Positions 54,305-63,427 of a stretch of DNA of 64,000 nt are shown here, in pieces. The notes below the pieces were generated by a model. That model was not told where the DNA came from and did not search any database. It worked only from the letters and a program-made list of their open reading frames with translations. Positions within the stretch are counted from its first letter, which is position 1; the number at the start of each line of letters is the position of its first letter. This DNA comes from Shewanella sp. GD04112 (GTDB taxonomy: Bacteria > Pseudomonadota > Gammaproteobacteria > Enterobacterales > Shewanellaceae), in the NCBI RefSeq assembly GCF_029835735.1, contig NZ_JAOEAL010000001.1, forward strand, positions 992,001 through 1,056,000, in the 5' to 3' direction. Position numbers and translations under genes: made by a program.

Positions 54305-56917
54305 ATGGATAATGTTAATAAGTTAACGGCTATATCTTTAGCTGTAGCCGCAGCTTTGCCAATGATGGCAAGCGCTGATGTGATGATCACTGAATATGTT
54401 GAAGGTAGCTCAAACAACAAAGCTATCGAGTTATATAACAGCGGTGATACGGCAATTGATTTGGCGGGTTATAAACTCGTTCGTTATAAAGATGGCGCCA
54501 CTGATGCCTCGGATATGCAGGTATTAGATGGACAAAGTATTGCGCCAAAATCGACAAAAGTCATTTTAAACTCAAGCGCAGTCATTACCCTTCCTCAAGG
54601 TGTCGACAGTTTTTCGGGTTCTTTAAGTTTTAACGGTGGCGATGCGGTTGCCTTAGTTAAAGATGGCGCTGTGGTCGATATTATCGGTGACGTACCAACG
54701 CCGACTGGTTGGGGGCTCGATGTTACCCTTAAGCGTAAACTCGATGCATTAGTCGCCAACACTGTCTTTAATCCTGCCCAGTGGGAACAATTACCTAAGG
54801 ACACTTTCACAGGTTTAGGTTCGTTAGATACGCCAACTGAACCTGAAACGCCAGTCTTTAGCTGCAGCGGCGCGAAAATCGTTCCGATTTATCAAATCCA
54901 AGGCGCGGGTGAATCTAGCCCTTATGTGCCTGAAGGTGCATTCGAGTCTGAAAGCGAAGTGACGGTTCGCGGTGTGGTGACTGCCCGTGGCGAGAGCTTA
55001 TTCAAAGGTTTCTATCTCCAAGAAGTGAAGGGCGATAACTCGCCATACACTTCCGACGGCGTGTTCGTGTTTTTAGGTGAGAATCCACCAGAAGCGATTC
55101 AACCCGGGGTTGAAGTTTGTGTTCAGGGTAAGGTGAAGGAATACTTCGGCCTAACCCAAATCGATATCAAAACCGACAAGAAATTTGAAGTCGGTGCTAA
55201 GGGCGAAGTCCCAGCTGCGGCGCCATTCTATGTGGCCGATGGCGAAACTTTAGCGCAGGCTTTAGAGCGCTACGAAGGCATGAACGTGAAACTGGATGCT
55301 GGTAGCGATCTGAAGATCAGCCGCACCTTCAGCTACGATTATGCTGGCCGTCGCAATAACATGTTGGTGTCTTATAAGGCGCCATTGATGAAGCCAACTC
55401 AGCTTTATCCAGCATTGTCAGCAGAAGCGACTGCTTTAGTTAAATCTAACCTTGAAAATCAGCTGTTTATCGAATCTGACTACAAGCCAGCCGATGGCGT
55501 TATTCCTTACTTCCCTGACTTTAACGTCGAAACCGGTTATATCCGTGTGGGTGATCAGCTGACCAATCTCGAAGGTGTGATTGGTTACAGTTACGGTGCC
55601 TACCGTTTAGTGGCGACCAACACGATTACCGCTGGTGACTTTATCCGCGGTGATGGCAGAACCGACGCGCCAAGTGTCGCCACTAAGGGCGATATCCGTG
55701 TCGCCAGCTTTAACGTGCTGAACTTCTTTAACGATGTTGTTGGTGGTGATACTAACCCATCGGGCAGTAACCGTGGCGCCTTGACCGAAGAAGAAATGCT
55801 GCTGCAACGCGCGAAAATCGTTAGCGCCATTACCGCCATGAACGCCGATATCGTCGGTTTAATGGAAATCGCTAACAACGGTTTTGGTGAAAAGAGCGCG
55901 ATTAAGAACTTAGTCGATGCCTTAAACGAGAAGCAAATCGCTGAAAATGCTTACAGCTTCGTTGAAATCACCGACGAAGATAAATACGACGGTAAGTACT
56001 TCGGTAGCGATGCCATTACTGTAGGTATGCTTTACCGCGCGGGTAAAGTGAGCCTTGCGGGTGCGGCTCGTGCGATTGATACCCCAGAGCAACACGCGAC
56101 TGCTGGCAGTGTGACTCGTGTGAAAGATGGCAAGACTGAAACTAACCCAGGTAACGATGCTTACCAACGTCACAGCCTAGCGCAAACCTTTAAGATCCAT
56201 GATCAGAACTTAACAGTTGTTGTTAACCATCTGAAATCAAAAGGTTCAGGCTGTTTAGAAGATTGGGTCAACTTCGAAGAGTCAGTCGATCCGGCCGATC
56301 AACAGGGTAAGTGTAATGCCTTCCGCGTATCGGCTGCTAAAGTGCTCGGCGAAGCCTTAAAAGACGTTAAAGGCGATCTGCTGGTGATTGGCGACATGAA
56401 TGCCTACGGCATGGAAGATCCTATCCGCGTATTGACCGATTACGATGCGAGCACGTCTGAGCGCGATATCATGACCGCCTCATGGACCACCTTAGATGGC
56501 AAAGTGTTTGAGCGCCAAGGTAGCAAGATTGAGAAGGGCTATGGCCTCATCAACCTCAATACTCAGGCCCACGGCGCTGGAACTTACTCATACAGCTACA
56601 ACGGTGAGTTAGGTAACCTAGACCATGCCTTAGCAAACACCAGTCTTGCCAAGCGTTTAGTGGATATCGAAGATTGGCATATCAACTCGGTGGAATCTAA
56701 CCTGTTCGAATACGGCAAAAAATTCTCTGGTGAACTGGCCAAATCTGAGAATGCTTTCTCAGCATCTGACCACGATCCCGTTATTGTCGCACTTAGCTAC
56801 CCAGCACCTGTTGAGCCACCAAAACCTGAGCCAAAACCAAAGGATGATGGTGGTGCGTTAGGATACTTGGGTCTAGCCTTGCTATCTCTATTCGGCTTAC
56901 AACGCCGTCGCCGTTAA
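54305..56917 (+). CDS. exeM: ExeM/NucH-family extracellular nuclease with GlyGly-CTERM tail
   Basis: 870 residues. The signal peptide ends MASA. A lamin-tail domain (about 25-150: VMITEYVEGSSNNKAIELYN) is followed by an OB-like segment (about 190-440) and an endonuclease/exonuclease/phosphatase domain (about 455-835) with VLNFFND, GLMEIANNG, VVNHLKSKGSGC, IGDMNAYGMEDP and SASDHDPVIV, the catalytic set. The tail is a Pro/Lys linker, DDGGALGYLGLALLSLFGL and RRRR, a GlyGly-CTERM. It degrades extracellular DNA and may act in biofilm and phosphorus use. Confidence 0.93.
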   Translation: MDNVNKLTAISLAVAAALPMMASADVMITEYVEGSSNNKAIELYNSGDTAIDLAGYKLVRYKDGATDASDMQVLDGQSIAPKSTKVILNSSAVITLPQGVDSFSGSLSFNGGDAVALVKDGAVVDIIGDVPTPTGWGLDVTLKRKLDALVANTVFNPAQWEQLPKDTFTGLGSLDTPTEPETPVFSCSGAKIVPIYQIQGAGESSPYVPEGAFESESEVTVRGVVTARGESLFKGFYLQEVKGDNSPYTSDGVFVFLGENPPEAIQPGVEVCVQGKVKEYFGLTQIDIKTDKKFEVGAKGEVPAAAPFYVADGETLAQALERYEGMNVKLDAGSDLKISRTFSYDYAGRRNNMLVSYKAPLMKPTQLYPALSAEATALVKSNLENQLFIESDYKPADGVIPYFPDFNVETGYIRVGDQLTNLEGVIGYSYGAYRLVATNTITAGDFIRGDGRTDAPSVATKGDIRVASFNVLNFFNDVVGGDTNPSGSNRGALTEEEMLLQRAKIVSAITAMNADIVGLMEIANNGFGEKSAIKNLVDALNEKQIAENAYSFVEITDEDKYDGKYFGSDAITVGMLYRAGKVSLAGAARAIDTPEQHATAGSVTRVKDGKTETNPGNDAYQRHSLAQTFKIHDQNLTVVVNHLKSKGSGCLEDWVNFEESVDPADQQGKCNAFRVSAAKVLGEALKDVKGDLLVIGDMNAYGMEDPIRVLTDYDASTSERDIMTASWTTLDGKVFERQGSKIEKGYGLINLNTQAHGAGTYSYSYNGELGNLDHALANTSLAKRLVDIEDWHINSVESNLFEYGKKFSGELAKSENAFSASDHDPVIVALSYPAPVEPPKPEPKPKDDGGALGYLGLALLSLFGLQRRRR

Positions 56918-56966
56918 TCGAGTGATTGCACGCTCACAACTGAGTTTGTGAGCTAAACTCAGAGCT

Positions 56967-56993
56967 AAGGGATGGTTTTACCATCCCTTTTTT
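56967..56993 (+). terminator. Rho-independent terminator of the nuclease gene
   Basis: AAGGGATGG-tttta-CCATCCCTT followed by T residues. Confidence 0.9.
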
Positions 56994-57045
56994 ATGGCAC
57001 TGTTGTTGTGGGACTTTATGTACCTTGATGACAAGGAGAGCGGAC

Positions 57046-57501
57046 ATGGCAGCGACTGGCTCCGACCATGCAATCGGCGTGGCAAAAGCGCCTCTGTGGT
57101 TTTATTTTGTCGCATTCATCAGTTTGTTATGGAACATCATGGGCTTATTGGCATTTGTTATCCAAATGACCATGACGCCTGAGACCATGGCGCAGATGAG
57201 CCCAGATCAAATAAAGCTCTATGAATCGACACCCGCCTGGCTCGACTGTGTGTTTGGGTTTGCGGTGGTTTCAGGCGTTATAGGTTGTCTGTTGTTACTC
57301 ATTAAAAAAGCCTTTTCTTATAAAGTGTTGCTCGCGTCTCTTGTCGCCGTATTGGTGCAAATGGGCTATGTATTTGCTATTCAGCAGGCGGCTGCGGTAT
57401 TGGGGAGCGATGCCCTTATGATGCCGAGCGTGGTGATCCTATGGGGAATATTCTTAGTCTGGTTTAGTCGTTTTGCTGTCACAAAGCATTGGTTAACTTA
57501 G
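57046..57501 (+). CDS. Small four-helix membrane protein, unknown
   Basis: 151 residues, four hydrophobic segments (WFYFVAFISLLWNIMGLLAF, FGFAVVSGVIGCLLLLI, VLLASLVAVLVQMGYVFA, VVILWGIFLVWFSRF). ATG 57046 follows AAGGAG at ideal spacing; earlier starts lack a site. No family with known function recognised. Own transcription unit after the nuclease terminator. Confidence 0.8.
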   Translation: MAATGSDHAIGVAKAPLWFYFVAFISLLWNIMGLLAFVIQMTMTPETMAQMSPDQIKLYESTPAWLDCVFGFAVVSGVIGCLLLLIKKAFSYKVLLASLVAVLVQMGYVFAIQQAAAVLGSDALMMPSVVILWGIFLVWFSRFAVTKHWLT

Positions 57502-57611
57502 GCGTAGCGGCTCCTTGCCATTATCTGGCTGTTATTAGCCAATGCTTATGTGTTGAACTTCAGTCACTTCTTAGTAAACTGCTAGCTGGTTTTCTTTACT
57601 AGGATGTTGAA

Positions 57612-58049
57612 ATGAGTATTTGGTTTAGACCTGTCACCTTAGAGGATTGTGCCCGATTAGATGCTGGTATGGGGGGCAAAGGCACCCTGATGCAGACCCT
57701 AGGGATCGAGATCAGCGAGATTGGCGATGACTATATGAAGGCGACTATGCCTGCCACGCCCGCCGTACATAATCCCTTAGGCATTGTCCATGGCGGCGCG
57801 AACGTCGCACTGGCCGAAACTGTGGCCAGCTATGCTGCAAACTTTGCGGTGGATTTCGAGCAATATTATTGTGTTGGACAAGAGATTAACGCCAACCATT
57901 TACGCGCTTCGCGTAATGGCGTGCTGACCGCGACGGCTAAACCGGTTCATTTGGGGAAACGCAGTTCGGTGTGGGAAATCTTAATCCATAATAGTGCAGG
58001 GGAGTTGACCTGTATTTCACGGATGACGGCGGCGGTAGTAAAACGCTAA
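57612..58049 (+). CDS. Hotdog-fold thioesterase (PaaI/YdiI type)
   Basis: 145 residues. NPLGIVHGGANVALAETVAS with the catalytic region (HGG and the Glu in the helix) and the GQEINANHLRASRNG segment match the acyl-CoA thioesterase family that includes YdiI/MenI. Substrate may be 1,4-dihydroxy-2-naphthoyl-CoA or a general acyl-CoA. Directly followed by a small membrane protein gene. Confidence 0.9.
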   Translation: MSIWFRPVTLEDCARLDAGMGGKGTLMQTLGIEISEIGDDYMKATMPATPAVHNPLGIVHGGANVALAETVASYAANFAVDFEQYYCVGQEINANHLRASRNGVLTATAKPVHLGKRSSVWEILIHNSAGELTCISRMTAAVVKR

Positions 58050-58102
58050 GAAGGCTCAACCAACCTGTTTTAGTTGTATCAATCGATAAATAAGGACGTG
58101 AT

Positions 58103-58348
58103 ATGGATAGTGCAATGATGTGGGAATGGGTTGGTTATTTGGCGTCTGTGGTGGTGGCCATCTCTTTGATGATGTCTAACATCAAAAAGTTACGCTGGTG
58201 GAACTTGTTGGGGTCGGCATTGTTCGTTGCCTATGGGGTTGCGATACAAGCTTATCCGGTGGCGGCGGTTAACTTTTTTATCGTGTTAATCGATGCCTAT
58301 TACTTGGTCGTTATCTATCGCGAGCAGGCGAGCTCTGTCAATGAGTAA
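58103..58348 (+). CDS. Small YgjV-like membrane protein
   Basis: 81 residues, three hydrophobic segments (WVGYLASVVVAISLMM, WWNLLGSALFVAYGVAI, AAVNFFIVLIDAYYLVVIY). It resembles half of the YgjV/SemiSWEET-like helix bundle. AAGGACGTGAT precedes the ATG. It may be co-transcribed with the thioesterase (53 bp gap). Function unknown. Confidence 0.72.
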   Translation: MDSAMMWEWVGYLASVVVAISLMMSNIKKLRWWNLLGSALFVAYGVAIQAYPVAAVNFFIVLIDAYYLVVIYREQASSVNE

Positions 58349-58630
58349 TATGTAGCACTTTGAATCAATTGAAGTATTTTTTAAGTTTGTCTTAAGCTCG
58401 AGTTCTCATTTTTGCCCAGTCGGTTTGCGTTACGGCTGGCATACTCTTTATTCTGTTGCTGGCTATTTCATCACATACGGGGAGTGAACTTTACTCTCTG
58501 AATGATCTAAGCACTCTTCGTTAATCTGAAATGTAGATTATTTAAATCTATATTAATCGTTTTATTGAATTAATATTTTTGCCTATTCTAACTCCATCGA
58601 CAACACGTCGCCCTGCCAAGGAGAGAAGCC
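58349..58630. other. Promoter region of katB, no gene
   Basis: 280 bp without a gene before a leader ORF at 58631. AT-rich around 58540-58580; candidate -10 boxes are plentiful but none stands out. OxyR control is plausible by analogy. Confidence 0.4.
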
Positions 58631-58684
58631 ATGGCCACCATTTACGATTTAATTGAATCTTGGGTTAACACCAATCAAGAATGA
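58631..58684 (+). CDS. 17-residue leader ORF upstream of katB
   Basis: ATG 58631 follows AAGGAGAG (58618-58625), a near-perfect ribosome site. The encoded peptide is MATIYDLIESWVNTNQE, stop TGA at 58682-58684. The stop is 10 bases before the katB ATG, and the TGAGGAG at its end supplies the katB ribosome site, so translation of the two is probably coupled. No tandem regulatory codons are seen. Real translation is not shown. Confidence 0.55.
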   Translation: MATIYDLIESWVNTNQE

Positions 58685-58694
58685 GGAGCAAGAT

Positions 58695-60155
58695 ATGAGT
58701 CAACAGTATTTAACAAGCCAAAGCGGTTCTCCAATTGCTGACGATCAAAACTCATTGTCAGCGGGTGAGCGTGGTCCCTTACTACTGCAAGATTGGCATT
58801 TAATTGAAAAGCTTGCCCACTTTAACCGTGAGCGTATTCCTGAGCGTGTTGTGCATGCGAAAGGCACAGGTGTATACGGTACTTTCACCCTGACTAAAGA
58901 CTTAAGCGAATACACCATCGCCGACCACTTTAACGGTGTGGGTAAGCAAACTGAGACCTTCGTACGCTTCTCTACTGTGGGCGGTGAAATGGGTTCTGCC
59001 GATGCCGAGCGCGATCCCCGTGGTTTTGGTCTGCGCTTCTATACCGCCCGTGGTAATCACGATATCGTGGGTAACAACACGCCGACTTTCTTCCTGCGTG
59101 ATGGTATTAAGTTCCCAGACTTTATCCATACCCAAAAGCGTAACCCATTGACGAATTTGAAAGATCCACAAGCTATGTGGGACTTCTGGTCATTAAACCC
59201 TGAAGCCATGCATCAAGTGACGATTCTGATGTCTGACCGTGGTATTCCGGCAAACTACCGCCAAATGCATGGTTATGGTTCGCATACTTTCTCGTTCTGG
59301 AATGCTAAAGGTGAGCGTTTCTGGGTGAAGTTCCACTTCAAATCGCAGCAAGGTGTGGTGAACTTAACCAATGAGCAAGCCGATAAGTTAAAGGGTATCG
59401 ACCCTGACTCATCCCAGCGCGATATGGTAGTAGCAGTGACCGACGGTAACTTCCCTCGTTGGACGGTGAACGTACAGATTATGCCTGAGGCCGATGCCAA
59501 CACTTACCATATCAACCCATTCGATTTAACTAAGGTGTGGCCACATGGCGATTACCCGTTAATTGAAATTGGTGTGTTAGAGCTGAATCGTTTACCGCAA
59601 AACTACTTTGCCGAAGTCGAGCAAGTGGCATTAGCACCGAGCAACTTAGTACCAGGTGTGGGCGCATCGCCCGACAAGATGTTGCAGGCGCGTTTATTCG
59701 CCTATGCCGATGCGCAGCGTTACCGAATTGGGGCGAACTACAACCAGTTACCCGTAAACTGCCCACATGCGACTAAAGCTAACCATCACCAACGTGCGGG
59801 AGCCATGGCGGGAACACAATGCCCGTACCACGGTAGTCAAACCGGTGGCGATGCCGCGGCTAACTATGGCCCAAACAGCACAGCGGGTGCTTTAGTTGAA
59901 CCGGCAAACTTTGCCGAGCCACCACTGCGTTTAGATGGCGAAGCAGCGCGTTACAGCCGTTACAATCAGGATGATTACACTCAGGCGGGTAACTTGTATC
60001 GCATCTTCAGCGAAGCCGAGAAAGCACGCTTAGTGGAAACGATTTCTGGCTCACTGCGTCAGGCAAGTGTAGAGGTACAGCAACGTATGCTGGCGCACTT
60101 CCACAAAGCCGATGCCGATTACGGTCAACGTATCCAAACTGCTCTCGGGTTATAA
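58695..60155 (+). CDS. katB: Monofunctional haem catalase, small-subunit type
   Basis: 486 residues. Decomposes hydrogen peroxide. Catalytic His54 in RVVHAKG, the Asn in VGNNTPTFFLRDG, and the proximal Tyr in RLFAYADAQRYRIG are all present, with the RFSTVGGEMGSADAERDPRG signature. ATG 58695 (MSQQYL) follows GGAGCAAG; an upstream in-frame ATG at 58653 lies inside the leader ORF and is unlikely. Clade-3 type by its length. The name katB follows usual Shewanella use. Confidence 0.94.
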   Translation: MSQQYLTSQSGSPIADDQNSLSAGERGPLLLQDWHLIEKLAHFNRERIPERVVHAKGTGVYGTFTLTKDLSEYTIADHFNGVGKQTETFVRFSTVGGEMGSADAERDPRGFGLRFYTARGNHDIVGNNTPTFFLRDGIKFPDFIHTQKRNPLTNLKDPQAMWDFWSLNPEAMHQVTILMSDRGIPANYRQMHGYGSHTFSFWNAKGERFWVKFHFKSQQGVVNLTNEQADKLKGIDPDSSQRDMVVAVTDGNFPRWTVNVQIMPEADANTYHINPFDLTKVWPHGDYPLIEIGVLELNRLPQNYFAEVEQVALAPSNLVPGVGASPDKMLQARLFAYADAQRYRIGANYNQLPVNCPHATKANHHQRAGAMAGTQCPYHGSQTGGDAAANYGPNSTAGALVEPANFAEPPLRLDGEAARYSRYNQDDYTQAGNLYRIFSEAEKARLVETISGSLRQASVEVQQRMLAHFHKADADYGQRIQTALGL

Positions 60156-60173
60156 GTTAATTCCTTAGCCCTA

Positions 60174-60205
60174 TAAAAAAGGCCAGTGTTATCACTGGCC
60201 TTTTT
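60174..60205. terminator. Bidirectional terminator after katB
   Basis: AAAGGCCAGTG-ttat-CACTGGCCTTT with A and T runs on either side, between convergent katB and the UPF0016 gene. Confidence 0.92.
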
Positions 60206-60225
60206 GTTTATCTTGATTTTATCAA

Positions 60226-60783
60226 TCAGTTAACCATTAAGGTTGCTACGCCGAGCAGGGCAAACAAAATTGCGCAGCCTCTGTGGATCCACTTCATTGG
60301 TAATTTTTCGGCACTAAAATGTCCCGCAATAACCACTGGGACGTTCGCTAGCAACATACCCAAAGTAGTACCTGCAACCACCATGGCTAAGGCATCGTAT
60401 TTAGCGGCTAAAACGACAGTTGCGATTTGGGTTTTGTCGCCCATTTCGGCGATAAAGAACAGAATAAAGGTCGCAACAAAGGGTCCCATCTTATAGAAAC
60501 GGCTCTCTTCGGCGTCCACTTTATCGGGGATCAGTACCCAGAGTGCAATCGCAAAGAAGGAGGCGGCAACCAAGTAGCGTGCTACATCTGGGCTCACCCA
60601 GTTAATCGCCCATTGGCCAAGCCAGGCGGCGGCAAAATGGTTAAACAGGGTTGAGAGTAAAATCCCCAAGATAATCGCGGTTTTATTTTTAAATCTTGCA
60701 GCGAGTAATAGGGCAAGCAGTTGAGTTTTATCGCCAATCTCGGCGATGGCAACCGTAAAGGTTGAGGCGAGTAACGCTTCCAA
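60226..60783 (-). CDS. TMEM165/UPF0016 family manganese exporter
   Basis: 185 residues and six helices in two repeats, each with the family signature: EIGDKTQLLALLLA near the start and EMGDKTQIATVVLAA in the middle. Such proteins export Mn2+ (MneA type). The TTG at 60783 (LEALLAST) is preferred: it has AAGGA upstream and matches family length; the open frame to 60834 runs into the riboswitch. It is controlled by a yybP-ykoY riboswitch, supporting a manganese role. Confidence 0.9.
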   Translation of the reverse strand: MEALLASTFTVAIAEIGDKTQLLALLLAARFKNKTAIILGILLSTLFNHFAAAWLGQWAINWVSPDVARYLVAASFFAIALWVLIPDKVDAEESRFYKMGPFVATFILFFIAEMGDKTQIATVVLAAKYDALAMVVAGTTLGMLLANVPVVIAGHFSAEKLPMKWIHRGCAILFALLGVATLMVN

Positions 60784-60789
60784 GTGTGA

Positions 60790-60976
60790 TCCTTTTAGGG
60801 GTGGTTTTTGACATAAGCACAATAGACCGTCCACCCCAAGGTGCGGTTACTGTGCTCAGGTCTTGCAGGACAAATCGATGATTTGCTGTGAACACCATGG
60901 CATGCGGCCAAGTATGTTGATGTTCACCCTGAATATCGATGGCTCGAAATCCAGTTAGCTACTCCCCCGAAGCGAG
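60790..60976 (-). promoter_or_regulatory. yybP-ykoY (manganese) riboswitch
   Basis: Read leftward from the start site: GGGGGAGTAGC (60958-60968), then a stem CATCGAT/ATCGATG, a hairpin GTGAACA/TGTTCAC enclosing CAACATAC (60912-60919). The two conserved loops, GGGGAGUAGC and CAACAUAC, are the family signature. The downstream part offers alternative pairs: GAGCACA/TGTGCTT, and GGGGTGG with CCACCCC just before the ribosome site. Confidence 0.88.
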
Positions 60977-60982
60977 GTGGGC

Positions 60983-61010
60983 ATTATACCCAAGTGCAAC
61001 AGGGTTTCAA
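60983..61010 (-). promoter_or_regulatory. Sigma70 promoter of the manganese exporter
   Basis: On the minus strand: TTGAAA (61005-61010), 16-bp spacer, TATAAT (60983-60988). It leads directly into the riboswitch. Confidence 0.85.
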
Positions 61011-61406
61011 GATTAAACTCATCGAGTCAGAGGGCAAATAATCTGACAGGTGCCAATAAAATACCGCTTGGCGTTTTGTAACATATTGAATTATAATAAT
61101 TTAAATTTTGACAACGCTGTCTTTTGTTGTTAGGTTAGCCGGGTCTCAATGTTTAAGTTACATACTGTTAACTTCAATAGAGATCCACCGTATTTGGCAA
61201 ACTAATTGAAAAATTAGGACGCAAAGCCTCCGGTCTAAGGTTGTAAAGGGATGTTGAAACTAAGATAGCGGGGTTGCCTCAGAATTGAGCTGATGCTTTC
61301 AATTCTTTGAAAAATAAACGGCTTTGCTTAATGCTGTTTTGCCTAAATACCACTTTTATACCTATGCCAATCTCGTCGAGAAAGGCACCCTACGGAGTAC
61401 AATAAA
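61011..61406. other. Upstream region of the chitin-binding gene
   Basis: About 400 bp without a gene. A possible promoter reads TTGACA (61108-61113), 17 bp, TAGGTT. AACAAGTTACATACTGTTAAC-like AT-rich sequence follows. No operator recognised. Confidence 0.45.
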
Positions 61407-62882
61407 GTGGCACATCTAACTACTTTTACATCAATCACAAATGCTAACCGTAAACACCCACTACTGGCTCGTTTAAGCCTAATTGCCTTGGCCTTAAGCG
61501 CTACGAGTGCGCTAGTTAGCCAAACGGCGTCGGCCCACGGTTATGTGGTTTCACCAGAATCACGCTCATACGCCTGTAAAACTGGCAGCAATTTAAACTG
61601 CGGCGCCGTTCAATGGGAACCGCAAAGTGTTGAAGGCCCATCAGGTTTTCCTGAGTCAGGCCCTGCCGACGGCAAAATTGCCAGCGCAGCCAACGCAGCG
61701 TTTTCTCCCTTGGATGAACAGAGCCCAAGTCGTTGGTCTAAGCATGACATTAAGTCGGGTTGGAATGACTTTAGCTGGCAGTTCACCGCTAACCATGTGA
61801 CCCGCAATTGGCGTTACTATTTAACTCGTCAAGGTTGGGATCAAAACCAAGCCTTGAGCCGTGCAAGCTTTGACTTAGCCCCCTTCTGTGTGGTCGACGG
61901 TGGCATGGTTCAGCCACCTAAGTTAGTGACACATAACTGTTATGTGCCTGAAGACAGAAGCGGTTATCACGTGATTTTGGCCGTGTGGGAAGTCGGTGAT
62001 ACCACTAACAGTTTCTATAATGCCATCGATGTGAACTTTAGCTCTGGTGTTGTGGTGCCGGGCGAGTGGACCGATATTGGCGATATCAATCCGTCACTCG
62101 ATCTTAAGGCGGGTGATAAGGTGATGACGCGGGTGTTTGATGCTAATGGCGAGCAAACTGCCAAGCAAACTCAGATAACCATTACCGACACCACTCAAGG
62201 CGCCAAGCAAAATTGGCCATTCCTGTTAGCCAGTGCCATTAATGCCCAGCAGCCACAACTTAAGGCGGGGCAGAAGAATGCCTCTGGGGTGATCTCGCCC
62301 GTTTACGGTAAAAATGAGATTTATGCCGCGCCTAATTCGGGCCTAGAGCGAGTGGAAGTGAGCTTTGATATTGCGCCTGCGCCGGGTAATCAGCTCGATG
62401 TCACATCACTGGCCGATGATTACACTATTGTCGATGGTGCCGCAAAGGTCAGTTTCGATGTCAGCACTAATGCGGATATGCAGGTCTCGGCTTACCTATT
62501 TAGCCACGATGGCACGGCAGCTGGTTATGTCACGCAAGCGGTCAATAACACCAACGCGAGTCTAGTGCTTGATGTCGTCGCGCCAAAGGCAGGCCATTAT
62601 CATTTACAAGTGAAGGGCGAGCCTAAGCAAGGTGAGGTTATCCAGCAAAACTTCGATCTGTTCTTAAAAGATCAAGCCATAGCGCCGGATGCCGATTTTG
62701 TCTTCCCCGAGGGCATTAAAAACTATGTGGCGGGTACTAAAGTGCTGCAACCTAAAACTGGCAAGGTCTATCAATGTAAACCTTGGCCTTACAGTGGTTA
62801 TTGCATGCAATGGTCGCCAACTGCAACCGGGTTTGAACCGGGTGTCGGCGGCTCTTGGAATATGGCTTGGACTGAGCTGTAA
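61407..62882 (+). CDS. gbpA: GbpA-like chitin-binding lytic polysaccharide monooxygenase
   Basis: 491 residues, starting with GTG. The long signal peptide ends ASA, leaving His44 as the mature N terminus (HGYVVSPESRS), which with the His in TANHVTRNW forms the copper brace of AA10 enzymes. Domain order is AA10 (44-205), two middle beta domains (about 215-430), and a C-terminal CBM73-like module (VYQCKPWPYSGYCMQWSP). It binds and oxidatively cleaves chitin and may aid attachment. GGAG before the start at slightly long spacing. Secreted by a type II system by analogy. Confidence 0.93.
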   Translation: MAHLTTFTSITNANRKHPLLARLSLIALALSATSALVSQTASAHGYVVSPESRSYACKTGSNLNCGAVQWEPQSVEGPSGFPESGPADGKIASAANAAFSPLDEQSPSRWSKHDIKSGWNDFSWQFTANHVTRNWRYYLTRQGWDQNQALSRASFDLAPFCVVDGGMVQPPKLVTHNCYVPEDRSGYHVILAVWEVGDTTNSFYNAIDVNFSSGVVVPGEWTDIGDINPSLDLKAGDKVMTRVFDANGEQTAKQTQITITDTTQGAKQNWPFLLASAINAQQPQLKAGQKNASGVISPVYGKNEIYAAPNSGLERVEVSFDIAPAPGNQLDVTSLADDYTIVDGAAKVSFDVSTNADMQVSAYLFSHDGTAAGYVTQAVNNTNASLVLDVVAPKAGHYHLQVKGEPKQGEVIQQNFDLFLKDQAIAPDADFVFPEGIKNYVAGTKVLQPKTGKVYQCKPWPYSGYCMQWSPTATGFEPGVGGSWNMAWTEL

Positions 62883-62970
62883 TCGGTTAACTGGGGAATA
62901 AGCGGATTGTGAGTCGCGTTAATCCGCTTTAGCGCAATCCCGTCCCCCGTCGAATCGCTAAACTCATTGA

Positions 62971-63012
62971 TAACCCCTGCAACGCTACAGGTGTTGCAGG
63001 GGTTATTGTTTT
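62971..63012 (+). terminator. Probable terminator of the GbpA-like gene
   Basis: TAACCCCTGCAAC pairs with GTTGCAGGGGTTA around a short loop, followed by a T-rich but broken tract (TTGTTTTG). Confidence 0.75.
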
Positions 63013-63427
63013 GATAACAGATCCGCCTCGATTTTTTATCTTTTACTCACATTTCCCCTTCGGATAGCCAAAGCGGCGTCATCTTTGTCTATAACTGGCT
63101 TGCCCGCTGGGGTTGGCTCTGTTAATGTCCAGAGCTATCTTCTTTTACGCGCGATGTCGCTGCTTTGCTAAGGCAATCACGGTTGAAATTAATGTCACTT
63201 TTCTGCAAACGATTTAGTTAGCCTCAATGGCGACTGGGTTGAAATATTCAAAAGCTATTGGGGCCAATTGATCTGCTCTTTGAGATCGGATTGGATGCTT
63301 TAAGTTTAGTGACGCTTTTCGTTTGAGATTGCTGTTGGCTTAATCACAGAGTGCGCAAGGCTTTATCCTTCAAATCTACTCAAAAAACCTTAAAAAATAA
63401 TAATTAATACTTGAACAGGATAATTGT
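63013..63427. other. Intergenic region before the TyrP-like gene
   Basis: About 415 bp without a gene. The last 70 bp are AT-rich and probably hold the promoter. Nothing else recognised. Confidence 0.4.
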
